NCBI GenBank assembly: GCA_036226585.1 | Contig: CP108998.1 | Location: forward strand, 62,001-126,000 | DNA length: 64,000 nt | Reading direction: 5' to 3' | Origin: Streptomyces sp. NBC_00708 | GTDB taxonomy: Bacteria > Actinomycetota > Actinomycetes > Streptomycetales > Streptomycetaceae | In this document: piece by piece, positions 56,184-64,000 of the stretch | How the letters are laid out: every line of letters starts with the position of its first letter | How positions within the stretch are numbered: position 1 is the stretch's first letter | The notes under the pieces: model-generated | Databases searched by the model: none | The model's input: the letters and a program-made list of their open reading frames with translations, nothing else | Told to the model about the DNA's origin: nothing | Translations under genes and position numbers: made by a program

Positions 56184-57374
56184 ATGAGAACTCGTCACCG
56201 CGGCCTGGCCGCCTCGCTCCTCGTCCTCGCCCTGGGGGCCACCGCCGTCGCCCCGGCCGTCGCCGCCACCCCGTCGCCCGCCGGGGACGGCCCCGCACTC
56301 ACCGCCGCCGCCCGGCAGCTTCGGCTGCCCGCGCCGACCGGGCCGTACGGCGTCGGCGAGAGCACCCTGCACCTGCGGGACACCGGCCGCGCCGACCCGT
56401 ACGAACCGGAGGCCGGCGGACGCGAGCTGCTGGCGTCCGTGTTCTACCCGGCACGGGCCGGGAGCGGGGTGCCCGCCCCGTACATGAGCGAGAAGGAAGC
56501 GGAACTGCTGCTGGCGTCCCGGGGGCTCGGCGGCCTGGTCGAGCCCGGGGTGGTCGGCGCCACCGAGACGCACGCGCGGCTGGGCGCGGCGCCCGCGCGC
56601 GGCCGGTTCCCGCTGATCGTGCTGTCGCCGGGCTTCGGGCAGAGCCGGTTCACGCTCACCTCCCTCGCGGCTGACCTGGCCTCACGCGGTTACGTCGTCG
56701 CGGCGGTGGACCACGCCTACGAGTCCACCGCGACCGTCTTCCCGGGCGGGCGCGTCCTGCCCTGCGCCGCCTGCGACTTCGTGGACCGGACCGGAGACGC
56801 GGGCATGGCGGAGGTCGCCCGGGGCCGGGCGAAGGACGTCTCGTTCCTGCTGGACCGGCTGACGGGCGCTCACCCCGCCTGGCGGTACGCCCCGATGATC
56901 GACCGGCGGCGCGTCGGCATGGCCGGGCACTCCATCGGCGGCGACTCCGCCGCGGCCACCATGGCCGCCGATGGACGGGTGCGCGCGGGCGTGAACATGG
57001 ACGGCGCCTTCTACGAGCCGGTCCCCGGCGCGGGGCTGAACGGCCGGCCGTTCATGGTGCTCGGCACCGACGCCCAGCACGCCCCCGGCAGCACCACCGA
57101 CACCACCTGGGACCGGGACTGGCCGCACCTGGACGGCTGGAAGCGGTGGCTCACCGTCGCCGGGGCGGGCCACTTCACCTTCACCGACATGCCGGTCCTC
57201 GGCGAGGAACTGGGGATCAAGGACCCCTCGGCACCGCTGGCCGCCGACCGTTCCAGCCGGATCACCCGCGACTACGTCGCCGCCTTCTTCGGCCTCCACC
57301 TCAAGGGCGTACCGCAGCCGCTGCTCGCCGGGCCGACGGCCGCCAACCCGGAGGTGTCGTTCCGGGCGCCGTGA
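56184..57374 (+). CDS. Secreted alpha/beta hydrolase, PAF-acetylhydrolase/lipase-like
   Basis: The 396-residue protein has a signal peptide (LAASLLVLALGATAVAPAVA), a lid-like N-terminal region, and the hydrolase motifs FPLIVLSPGFGQSRF (oxyanion), RVGMAGHSIGGDSAAATM (nucleophile Ser) and AGAGHFTFTD (His). The Asp is likely in VLGTDAQ. Family members hydrolyse platelet-activating-factor-type lipids or polyester-like substrates outside the cell. Two pairs of cysteines (LPCAACDF) may form a disulfide. It ends 3 bases before the convergent KimA-like gene. Confidence 0.8.
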   Translation: MRTRHRGLAASLLVLALGATAVAPAVAATPSPAGDGPALTAAARQLRLPAPTGPYGVGESTLHLRDTGRADPYEPEAGGRELLASVFYPARAGSGVPAPYMSEKEAELLLASRGLGGLVEPGVVGATETHARLGAAPARGRFPLIVLSPGFGQSRFTLTSLAADLASRGYVVAAVDHAYESTATVFPGGRVLPCAACDFVDRTGDAGMAEVARGRAKDVSFLLDRLTGAHPAWRYAPMIDRRRVGMAGHSIGGDSAAATMAADGRVRAGVNMDGAFYEPVPGAGLNGRPFMVLGTDAQHAPGSTTDTTWDRDWPHLDGWKRWLTVAGAGHFTFTDMPVLGEELGIKDPSAPLAADRSSRITRDYVAAFFGLHLKGVPQPLLAGPTAANPEVSFRAP

Positions 57375-57377
57375 GCG

Positions 57378-59330
57378 TCAGTCGACCTCGGGCAGGTGAT
57401 GCGCCTCCAGGGCCCGCATGGCGTGCGACGCGTTGAACGGCAGGATCGTCACCGCGACGTGCGGCAGCTGCTCCAGCGTCCTCGACATCTTCTCGCCGGT
57501 GCCCCGGTGCAGGAGCTTGCCGAGGGCGTTGGCGTACAGCCGCCGTGGCACGAGCACCGTCAGGGACGTCTCCCCGTCCTGCGTGGTGCGGACGGCCAGT
57601 TCCCGCATCGCGTGCCGCAGCCGGCGGTCGGGGCAGGCCACCACTTCCAGGTCGACCGAGGTCGCGGACGTCGACGCCCAGAGGGCGGACAGCCGGCGCG
57701 CGTGCGCCTCGTCGATGGCGAAGTGCACGGCCCGGACGGTGTCGGGCCGCAGCTCGTGCGCGTACCGCAGGGCCTTCAGCGTGGCCAGGTCCAGCGTCTC
57801 GACGAGGACGAACACCTGATGGCGCCGCGTACGCGGCCGGTCCGCGCCCGGGGGCAGCCGTTCCAGGGCCGCCGCCTCGCGCCGGTACTCGCGGTTGATG
57901 CGGATCAGCATCCAGACGCCGAGCGGGAAGACCACGACGACCAGCCAGGCGCCCTCGGTGAACTTCGTGACGGCGAAGATCAGGACGACGGCGCCGGAGA
58001 CGGCCGCCGCGAGCGCGTTGACCGTGATCTTCGCCCGGCGCAGAGGCTCGCTCCTGCGCATGTGGTACGCGGTGAGGCCGGCCCCGGCCATGGTGAAGGC
58101 GGTGAACACGCCGATCGCGTAGAGCGCCACGAGCTTGTCCACGTTGGCGCCCGTGACGAGCAGCAGGGCCAGCGAGAGAGCGGAGAGGGTGACGATGCCG
58201 TTGGAGAAGGCCAGCCGGTGTCCACGCCGGGTGAGGACCCGCGGCAGGAACCGGTCCTGCGCGACGAAACTCGCCAGGAACGGGAAGCCGGTGAAAGGGG
58301 TGTTGGCGCCGGTGTAGAGGACCAGCGCGGTCGCCAGCTGGACGAGGACCAGCCCGAGCGTCCCCACCGTTCCGTTCCCGAACGCGAGCCGTGCCTCCTG
58401 CGCGATGACGGTGGGGGTCCCGTCGGTGTACGGGACGGCGTGGGTGAAGTGCGCGAGCGTGGAGACGCCCAGGACCAGGACGGCGAGCACGCAGCTCATG
58501 GCGATCAGGGTGCGCCGGGCGTTGCGGCCCTGGGGTTCACGGAAGGCCGAGATGCCGTTCGAGATCGCTTCGAGGCCGGTGAGGGACGAGCCGCCGTTGG
58601 CGAAGGCGCGCGCCACGATGAACAGCGAAGCACCCTGGAGCCAGCCGTCGCCGGGAGTTCCCACGGGCACGACACCGGGGGCGTTCAGGTCGGCGTGCGG
58701 CAGTTCGCCCAGGAGCGCGCGGACCGCCGCCACGAGGAAGACCAAACCCATGGCGGCGATGAAGAGGTACGCGGGCAGCGCGAACGTCCGGCCCGCCTCG
58801 CGGATGCCGCGCAGATTCCCGTACGCGAGCACCACGATCACCAGCACGGAGACCGGCAGCTGGAGATGGTCGAGCCCCGTCCAGCCGTTGCCGGCCAGAT
58901 GGGCGAGCGAGATCAGCGCGTTCGTGCCGGCCGACACCTGGACGGCGACCGTGACGATGTAGTCGACCAGCAGGGCCACGGCGGCGACCTGGGCGACGTT
59001 CGGCCCGAAGTTCTCCCGGGCCACCACATAGGAGCCGCCGGCCCGGGTGTAGATGCTGACGACATCGCTGTAGCAGACCGTCAGAAGCAGCAGCACCAGG
59101 AGGATCGCACCGGTCACCGGCATGACCAGCGTGAAGGCGGCCGCTCCGACGACGGGTACGAGGACCCGGAGCATCTCCTCGGAGCCGTAGGCCGACGAGC
59201 TGATGCAGTCGGACGCGAGCACACCGAGCGCCGTCCGGTTGCTCAGCTTCTCCTCACCGACGCGCGCGGTGGTGAGCGGTTTGCCAAGGAGCCGCCGTTT
59301 GACGCGGTACATCGGCCGTTCAAGGGTCAT
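57378..59330 (-). CDS. APC-family transporter, KimA (YdaO)-like potassium uptake protein
   Basis: The 650-residue protein has about 12 TM segments and matches KimA of Bacillus: RRLLGKPLTTARVGEEKLSN before TM1, ASDCISSSAYGSEEML in TM1, GGSYVVARENFG, and LVDYIVTVAVQVSAGTNALI. After the membrane part a cytoplasmic C-terminal domain of about 170 residues contains RRHQVFVLVETLDLATLKAL. KimA is a proton/potassium symporter inhibited by c-di-AMP. Identity of the ion here is inferred. ATG 59330 has GATGGGGG upstream; the longer frame is shadow. It lies 25 bases after the small membrane protein, likely an operon. Confidence 0.8.
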   Translation of the reverse strand: MTLERPMYRVKRRLLGKPLTTARVGEEKLSNRTALGVLASDCISSSAYGSEEMLRVLVPVVGAAAFTLVMPVTGAILLVLLLLTVCYSDVVSIYTRAGGSYVVARENFGPNVAQVAAVALLVDYIVTVAVQVSAGTNALISLAHLAGNGWTGLDHLQLPVSVLVIVVLAYGNLRGIREAGRTFALPAYLFIAAMGLVFLVAAVRALLGELPHADLNAPGVVPVGTPGDGWLQGASLFIVARAFANGGSSLTGLEAISNGISAFREPQGRNARRTLIAMSCVLAVLVLGVSTLAHFTHAVPYTDGTPTVIAQEARLAFGNGTVGTLGLVLVQLATALVLYTGANTPFTGFPFLASFVAQDRFLPRVLTRRGHRLAFSNGIVTLSALSLALLLVTGANVDKLVALYAIGVFTAFTMAGAGLTAYHMRRSEPLRRAKITVNALAAAVSGAVVLIFAVTKFTEGAWLVVVVFPLGVWMLIRINREYRREAAALERLPPGADRPRTRRHQVFVLVETLDLATLKALRYAHELRPDTVRAVHFAIDEAHARRLSALWASTSATSVDLEVVACPDRRLRHAMRELAVRTTQDGETSLTVLVPRRLYANALGKLLHRGTGEKMSRTLEQLPHVAVTILPFNASHAMRALEAHHLPEVD

Positions 59331-59355
59331 ACCCCCATCAGAACGGGCGGTGACT

Positions 59356-59877
59356 TCAGGGCTGTGCAGACACCACGGGGGCGAGCGTGAACACGCGCGT
59401 CTCCGGGTCGACCCGGGCCGGCAGCACCGTCCCCTCCCCAGCGTCCCCGAACTGGTACGCCAGCAGGTCGCACGCATGCTCGAACGGTTCGAATCCCTGC
59501 CCGTCGACCCGTATCCGCAGCCGGACCTGCTCGTGGTCGTCGTTGGACGGCGGGGCGGAGGCGGCCGACAGGACCAGGGCGCTCGCATCGACACCGGTGG
59601 CGGCGAGCTGGAGGGTGAGCCGGCGTTCCATGCGGGCGGAGACGAAGGTCGACCACCCGACGCAGGCGACGAACACGGCGACCAGGAAGAGGGCGGCGCC
59701 CGCCCACGTCCACCCGCTGCCGGTCTCCCCGATCTCGGAGACCGTACGGACCGCGGTGTAGACGGCGGCCCCGCCCGCACCCAGCAGCAGGATCGCGCCC
59801 ACGGTGCAGGCGATGGCCGTGATCACCGGGCCCTTGGGATCGAGCAGGGCGGGTTCGTGGGCGCGCGCGGTGGCCAT
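59356..59877 (-). CDS. Small membrane protein with C-terminal soluble domain
   Basis: The 173-residue protein has two TM helices (ITAIACTVGAILLLGAGGAA and WAGAALFLVAVFVACVGW) and an about 90-residue C-terminal soluble domain rich in Asp, Glu and Val strands. I do not recognise the family. It lies upstream of the KimA-like gene, same strand, and may modify or accompany that transporter (inference). Confidence 0.65.
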   Translation of the reverse strand: MATARAHEPALLDPKGPVITAIACTVGAILLLGAGGAAVYTAVRTVSEIGETGSGWTWAGAALFLVAVFVACVGWSTFVSARMERRLTLQLAATGVDASALVLSAASAPPSNDDHEQVRLRIRVDGQGFEPFEHACDLLAYQFGDAGEGTVLPARVDPETRVFTLAPVVSAQP

Positions 59878-59972
59878 GGGCGCACCTTAATCAAAGGGCG
59901 TGGTGTGCGGAACGGGCTCGTGCGAGGCTGATGCGACCACCGGCCCGAACGAGGCTGTGAAGGAGTCGCGAG

Positions 59973-60455
59973 ATGGGTCAGGAGTCCTCGCACGACCGAC
60001 AGCTCCACCGGCAGTCCCTCTTCTACCGGCCCGGAAGTACGCTGCTGACCACGATCCGCGCGTACACGGGCGGGCCCACACCGGCCCGCCCCGACGATCC
60101 GGCCGTCCGCTTCCATCCCGAAGGAATCGCGTACCACCAGGCGTTCGGGCACGACCCCGTGATCAAGCTGGGCTGGCCGGCGGTCCGGGCGGTCGCCGTT
60201 CTCCCCGGACCGATCCGGGACCGACGGGCGCTGTGCGTGTACCGGATCAATGAACCCCCACGGCCCGACATCCCGGCCGACGCCATGTTCACCGGCACCG
60301 GACAGGGCCTCGGAGCCCATTTCGAGGCGCTGTTCGGCACGAGGCTCGCGGTCCATCTGCACCACGTACGGGGCCCGTCGCTGAACAGACTCGCCCGGTC
60401 CCTGCCCGCCTGGACGGACGGCCGCATCACCCTCGGCACCGAACGCCCGTCCTGA
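59973..60455 (+). CDS. Hypothetical protein
   Basis: The 160-residue soluble protein has RQSLFYRPGSTLLTTIRAYT and FHPEGIAYHQAFGHDPVIKL, with no known motif. Similar proteins of this size are scattered in actinobacteria as hypothetical. GAGATGGG precedes no better start, so ATG 59973 is kept. It is divergent from the small membrane protein. Confidence 0.55.
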   Translation: MGQESSHDRQLHRQSLFYRPGSTLLTTIRAYTGGPTPARPDDPAVRFHPEGIAYHQAFGHDPVIKLGWPAVRAVAVLPGPIRDRRALCVYRINEPPRPDIPADAMFTGTGQGLGAHFEALFGTRLAVHLHHVRGPSLNRLARSLPAWTDGRITLGTERPS

Positions 60456-60487
60456 AACCGGCCGCCCCGCTGGATCCGGAGACACGC

Positions 60488-61381
60488 TCACCCCGCGCCG
60501 GCGACCGCGACCCCCGCCCGCAGCGCCGGCCATGCCGCGGACAGCCCCGCGCGCCAGTCCCGCATCGCCCCCAGCCCCGCCGCCTCCCACCGCGCGTGAC
60601 CCAGCGCGGAGTACCGCGGCCGGGGCGCGGGCGCCGCGAACGACGCGGCCGGGACCGGGCGGATACGGGACGGGTCCGCGCCCAGGAGGCGGAAGACCTC
60701 CCGGGCCAGCTCCACGCGGGTGCAGTGGCCGGCGTTCGTCGCGTGGTAGACACCCGGGGCCGCCGTGCCGCCCAGGGCCGCCAGGCCGAGCGCGACCAGC
60801 CGGCCGGCCGCGTCCGCGCTCCAGGTGGGCTGGCCGCACTGGCCGTCCGCGACCTCGACGATCTCCCGCTCGCGCTCCAGGCGGATCAGCGTGGAGACGA
60901 AGCCCCGGCCGCCGTCCCCGTACAGCCAGGCGGTGCGCGCCACGTAACCGGTCCACGGGAGGAGTTGCAGGACCGCGCGCTCGCCCTCCAGCTTGGAGCG
61001 GCCGTACGCGCCGAGTGGGTCCGGGCGGGCGTCCTCGGCGTACGGCGTGCGGGCCTCGCCGGAGAACACGTAGTCCGTCGAGACGTGCAGCAGCAGCGCG
61101 CCGAACTCCCCGCACACCCCGGCCAGCCGGCGCGGGCCCGTGCCGTTGACCCGCAGGGCGCGGGCCGGCTCGGCCTCCGCCGCGTCCACGTCCGTGTAGG
61201 CGGCGGCGTTGACCACGATCCCCGGCCGGTGCGCGGTCATCGCCGCGCGCACGGCCCGGGGGTCCGTCACATCCAGGTCCTCGTGGCCCAGGGCGACGTA
61301 CGGCCGGCCCGCCCGGTCGAGAGCCGGCAGCAGCTCCCGGCCGAGCAGACCCCGCGCACCCGTGACCAGCCAGCGGGTCAC
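60488..61381 (-). CDS. rfbD: dTDP-4-dehydrorhamnose reductase (RmlD/RfbD)
   Basis: The 297-residue SDR-type protein has the NAD(P) site VTGARGLLGREL, the DVTDPRAV segment, HVSTDYVFSG and the catalytic YGRSKLEGE (YxxxK). It reduces dTDP-4-keto-L-rhamnose at C4 with NADPH to give dTDP-L-rhamnose. The GTG start at 61381 overlaps the rfbB stop (GTGA). It is the last gene of the rfbA-rfbB-rfbD operon on the minus strand. The absence of an adjacent rfbC is notable. Confidence 0.9.
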   Translation of the reverse strand: MTRWLVTGARGLLGRELLPALDRAGRPYVALGHEDLDVTDPRAVRAAMTAHRPGIVVNAAAYTDVDAAEAEPARALRVNGTGPRRLAGVCGEFGALLLHVSTDYVFSGEARTPYAEDARPDPLGAYGRSKLEGERAVLQLLPWTGYVARTAWLYGDGGRGFVSTLIRLEREREIVEVADGQCGQPTWSADAAGRLVALGLAALGGTAAPGVYHATNAGHCTRVELAREVFRLLGADPSRIRPVPAASFAAPAPRPRYSALGHARWEAAGLGAMRDWRAGLSAAWPALRAGVAVAGAG

Positions 61382-62370
61382 AAGGAGGCCTTGTTCTTCA
61401 GCGGCTCCCACCAGGCGCGGTTGTCCCGGTACCAGTCGAAGGTCTCCCGCAGCCCCTGCGTGAAGTCCTTGCGCGGCCGGTAGCCCAGCTCCTCGCGGAT
61501 CTTGGTGCAGTCGACCGAGTAGCGCAGGTCGTGCCCGAGCCGGTCGGCCACGTGCTCGACGCTCTGCCAGGTGGAGCCCGACAGCTCCAGCAGCAGTTCG
61601 GTCAGCTCCTTGTTGCTCAGCTCCGTGCCACCACCGATGTTGTAGACCTCGCCCGGACGGCCACCGGTTCGCACCAGCTCCAGGCCCTGGACGTGGTCGT
61701 CGATGTGCAGCCAGTCCCGCACGTTCAGCCCCTCGCCGTACAGCGGCACCTTGTGCCCGTCCAGGAGGTTGGTGACGAACAGCGGGATGACCTTCTCGGG
61801 GAAATGGTGGTGGCCGTAATTGTTGGAGCAGCGGGTCACCCGGACGTCGAGCCCGTGGGTGCGGTGGTACGACAGGGCGACCAGGTCGGAGGATGCCTTC
61901 GAGGCCGCGTACGGGGAGTTGGGGCGCAGCGGGTCCGTCTCCGGCCAGGAGCCCTCGTCGATCGATCCGTAGACCTCGTCGGTCGACACGTGCAGGAACC
62001 GGGCCGGGCCGCCCGGCCGGCGCAGCGCCGCGTCCAGGAGCGTCTGGGTGCCCAGGACGTTGGTCGTGATGAACTCCGCGGCGCCCTGGATGGAGCGGTC
62101 GACGTGCGACTCGGCGGCGAAGTGCACGATCTGGTCGTGCCCGGCCACCACCCGCGCGACCAGTTCGCGGTCGCAGATGTCGCCCGGGACGAAGGAGAAG
62201 CGGGGGTTGCTGCGGATCTCGTCCAGGTTGGCGGGGTTGCCCGCGTAGGTGAGCTTGTCGAGGACGGTCACGGTGACGTCGCCGGGGCCCTCCGGGCCCA
62301 GCAGCGTACGGACGTAGTGCGAGCCGATGAAGCCGGCGCCGCCGGTGACGAGGATGCGTGTGTCGGTCAT
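61378..62370 (-). CDS. rfbB: dTDP-glucose 4,6-dehydratase (RmlB/RfbB)
   Basis: The 330-residue extended SDR has VTGGAGFIGSHYVRTLL, FAAESHVDRSI, HVSTDEVYGS (catalytic Thr-Asp-Glu region), SPYAASKASSDLVAL (YxxxK) and RCSNNYGHHHFPEKVIPLF. It oxidises C4, eliminates water from C5-C6 and reduces C6 to make dTDP-4-keto-6-deoxyglucose. All catalytic residues are present. It overlaps rfbA by ATGA and rfbD by GTGA. Confidence 0.95.
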   Translation of the reverse strand: MTDTRILVTGGAGFIGSHYVRTLLGPEGPGDVTVTVLDKLTYAGNPANLDEIRSNPRFSFVPGDICDRELVARVVAGHDQIVHFAAESHVDRSIQGAAEFITTNVLGTQTLLDAALRRPGGPARFLHVSTDEVYGSIDEGSWPETDPLRPNSPYAASKASSDLVALSYHRTHGLDVRVTRCSNNYGHHHFPEKVIPLFVTNLLDGHKVPLYGEGLNVRDWLHIDDHVQGLELVRTGGRPGEVYNIGGGTELSNKELTELLLELSGSTWQSVEHVADRLGHDLRYSVDCTKIREELGYRPRKDFTQGLRETFDWYRDNRAWWEPLKNKASL

Positions 62371-63434
62371 GAGGAGATCTGCACCTTGCTGTGGTCGCCG
62401 AGGACGAAACGGTGGGCCGCGGGCATCCGCGGGGCGGGCGTCACCACGACGTTCCGCCCGATGATCGACGCCTCCACGCGCCGGACCCCGTTGAGCGAGG
62501 AGTCGTCCAGCACGATGGAGAACTCGATCTCGCTGTCGCTGATCACACAGTTGCGCGAGACGGACGTGAACGGTCCGACGTACGAGGAGGTGACGACGGT
62601 GCCGGCACCGATGACCGCCGGGCCCACGATGCGGGAGCCGACGACGGACGCCCCCTCCTCGATCTGGACGCGGCCGATGATCTCGCTGTCCGCGTCGACG
62701 CTGCCCTCGATGCGCTGCTCCGAGGTCTCCAGGACGGACCGGTTGACCTCCAGCATGTCGGTGACGTTGCCGGTGTCCTTCCAGTAGCCGGAGATCGTGG
62801 TGGAGCGCACGTCGCGGCCGTTGTCGATGAGCCACTGGAGCGCGTGGGTGATCTCCAGCTCGCCGCGCCAGGACGGCTCGATGGAGCGGACGGCCTCGTG
62901 GACGGCGGGCGTGAAGAGGTAGACGCCGACCAGGGCGAGGTCGCTCTTGGGGTGCTGCGGCTTCTCTTCCAGGCCGGTGACCCGGCCGTCGGGGCCCAGC
63001 TCGGCGACGCCGAACGCCTTGGGGTCGGAGACCTGGGTGAGCAGGATCTGCGCGTCGGGCCGGTCGGCGCGGAAGCCGTCGACGAGGTCCGTGATGCCGC
63101 CGACGATGAAGTTGTCGCCGAGGTACATGACGAAGTCGTCGTCGCCGAGGAAGTCCTGCGCGATCAGCACGGCGTGGGCCAGGCCCAGCGGCGCCTCCTG
63201 CGGGATGTAGGTCACCTCGATGCCGAACGCGGAGCCGTCGCCGACGGCCTCCCTGATCTCGTCGGCGGTGCTCCCGACGATGATGCCGACCTGCTTGATA
63301 CCGGCGTCCGCGATCGCTTCGAGACCGTAGAAGAGCACCGGCTTGTTGGCCACGGGCACCAACTGCTTGGCGGATGTGTGGGTGAGGGGGCGCAGGCGGG
63401 TTCCGGCCCCGCCGGAGAGTACGAGAGCCTTCAT
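62367..63434 (-). CDS. rfbA: Glucose-1-phosphate thymidylyltransferase, long form (RmlA/RfbA)
   Basis: The 355-residue enzyme has the nucleotidyltransferase signature LSGGAGTRLRPLTHTSAKQL at the N-terminus, PLGLAHAVLIAQDFLGDDDF, GLEEKPQHPKSD, and YWKDTGNVTDMLEVNR. The C-terminal 110 residues form a left-handed beta-helix, the long form used in antibiotic sugar pathways, unlike the ~290-residue housekeeping form. It activates glucose-1-phosphate with dTTP. ATG 63434 starts the operon; the longer frame upstream is shadow. Confidence 0.9.
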   Translation of the reverse strand: MKALVLSGGAGTRLRPLTHTSAKQLVPVANKPVLFYGLEAIADAGIKQVGIIVGSTADEIREAVGDGSAFGIEVTYIPQEAPLGLAHAVLIAQDFLGDDDFVMYLGDNFIVGGITDLVDGFRADRPDAQILLTQVSDPKAFGVAELGPDGRVTGLEEKPQHPKSDLALVGVYLFTPAVHEAVRSIEPSWRGELEITHALQWLIDNGRDVRSTTISGYWKDTGNVTDMLEVNRSVLETSEQRIEGSVDADSEIIGRVQIEEGASVVGSRIVGPAVIGAGTVVTSSYVGPFTSVSRNCVISDSEIEFSIVLDDSSLNGVRRVEASIIGRNVVVTPAPRMPAAHRFVLGDHSKVQISS

Positions 63435-63568
63435 GCCGTCGACGCTAGGAGCGGGCACTTGAGAACAGATCGGGGATCGGCCGCGCCACAGGACGCCTCC
63501 AGGGCCGCTCGACCGCCGGTGCAGATCCTCGGAGCGTTCCCTGAGGCGAGCACGAGGAAGGCACACCC

Positions 63569-63991
63569 ATGGCAGACCACCGCGCACTCATCCAGTCCTT
63601 CGTCGACATGATCAACGATCACGACATCAGCCGGATGAGCGAGCACACCGCGGCCGGCCACATCGACCACAACCCCGTGGTCGAGGACGGCATCGAGGCC
63701 AACACCGAGTTCTGGAAGCAGATATTCGCCGCGTTCCCGGACATCAGGATCGCCGTGCACGACGTGATCTCGGACGGCGACCGTGTCTCCGGGCGCTTCG
63801 AGTACTCGGGCACCCACCAGGGCGCCTTCTTCGGCGTGGAGGCCACCGGCCGCACGCTGACGTTCCAGTCGATCGACATCTGGCGCGTGGAGAACGGCCT
63901 GCTGGCCGAGCACTGGGACCAGCTGGACATGGGCGGGATGTTCCACCAGCTCGGCGTCGACTTCTACGCCATGCAGGGCGCGGGCGCCTGA
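63569..63991 (+). CDS. SnoaL-like ester-cyclase-family protein
   Basis: The 140-residue NTF2-fold protein has RALIQSFVDMINDHDISRMS, DHNPVVEDGIEANTEFWKQI and GRFEYSGTHQGAFFGVEATG, with WRVENGLLAEHWDQLDMGGM at the end, the usual SnoaL/ester cyclase pattern with a conserved His/Asp pocket (HIDHNP). GAGGAAGG lies 10 bases before ATG 63569. It is divergent from the rfbABD operon. The reaction and substrate are unknown. Confidence 0.8.
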   Translation: MADHRALIQSFVDMINDHDISRMSEHTAAGHIDHNPVVEDGIEANTEFWKQIFAAFPDIRIAVHDVISDGDRVSGRFEYSGTHQGAFFGVEATGRTLTFQSIDIWRVENGLLAEHWDQLDMGGMFHQLGVDFYAMQGAGA

Positions 63992-64000
63992 CGGCGCGTC

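Noticed and set aside
1..64000. tRNA, rRNA, CRISPR arrays, riboswitches, prophage or plasmid origins
   Set aside because: I scanned for tRNA-like ends, repeat-spacer patterns and conserved riboswitch cores and saw none; dedicated searches were not possible.

Overview
The window is GC-rich actinobacterial chromosome, almost certainly from Streptomyces. Codons end in G or C nearly everywhere, and many genes are coupled by ATGA or GTGA overlaps. The content (many efflux pumps with their own regulators, natural-product genes, IS remnants) fits a variable chromosomal arm. No species can be named from the sequence. No rRNA, tRNA or CRISPR array was seen.

Region 1 (1-7219, +) is the right end of a natural-product cluster cut by the window edge. 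It has an ANL ligase (C-terminal part), a TauD/clavaminate-synthase-like dioxygenase, an MFS exporter, a cupin, a SnoaL-like protein, a second MFS exporter, an RmlC-like sugar epimerase and an NAD(P)-binding reductase. A near-ideal terminator at 4275-4310 divides it.

Region 2 (7517-14881) is the most unusual part. A divergent HTH/TPR regulator faces a 27-codon polyproline leader ORF, a GC-rich hairpin, and six tightly coupled genes: a TIM-barrel sugar isomerase, a Gfo/Idh oxidoreductase, an archaeal-type methionine adenosyltransferase, an HprK-like P-loop protein, a GpgS/MgS-like glycosyltransferase and a CofE-like glutamate ligase. I know of no described pathway with this set.

Region 3 (14882-18434) holds gene debris and an IS607-family element (serine recombinase plus TnpB). 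The TnpB appears to lack the third RuvC aspartate. The element abuts a truncated PPOX-family gene.

Region 4 (18435-39424) is rich in efflux and stress genes. Four MFS genes sit beside GntR/TetR, TetR, ArsR or LysR regulators, and most have visible palindromic operators. Also present are LysE, GNAT, VOC, phosphotransferase, phosphodiesterase, CGNR, VWA and NUDIX genes, plus an ISL3 and response-regulator remnant at 23.0-23.5 kb.

Region 5 (39343-44948) is a compact candidate thioamide RiPP locus: two paralogous 2-oxoglutarate oxygenases, a 54-residue precursor peptide, YcaO and TfuA, with a divergent XRE/TPR regulator.

Region 6 (45332-46697) is a decayed ATP-grasp/methyltransferase (graspetide-type) locus with only the last 75 residues of the ligase left. 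Region 7 (46716-60455) holds methyltransferases, hydrolases, an azoreductase/SMR pair with a TetR regulator, a MarR/quinone-reductase pair, two genes that both lost their 5' ends at one junction near 55.73 kb, a secreted lipase-like hydrolase and a KimA-like potassium transporter.

Region 8 (60488-63434, -) is an rmlA-rmlB-rmlD operon for dTDP-deoxysugar supply. It lacks an rmlC, and the only epimerase in the window is the one in Region 1. A SnoaL-like gene closes the window.
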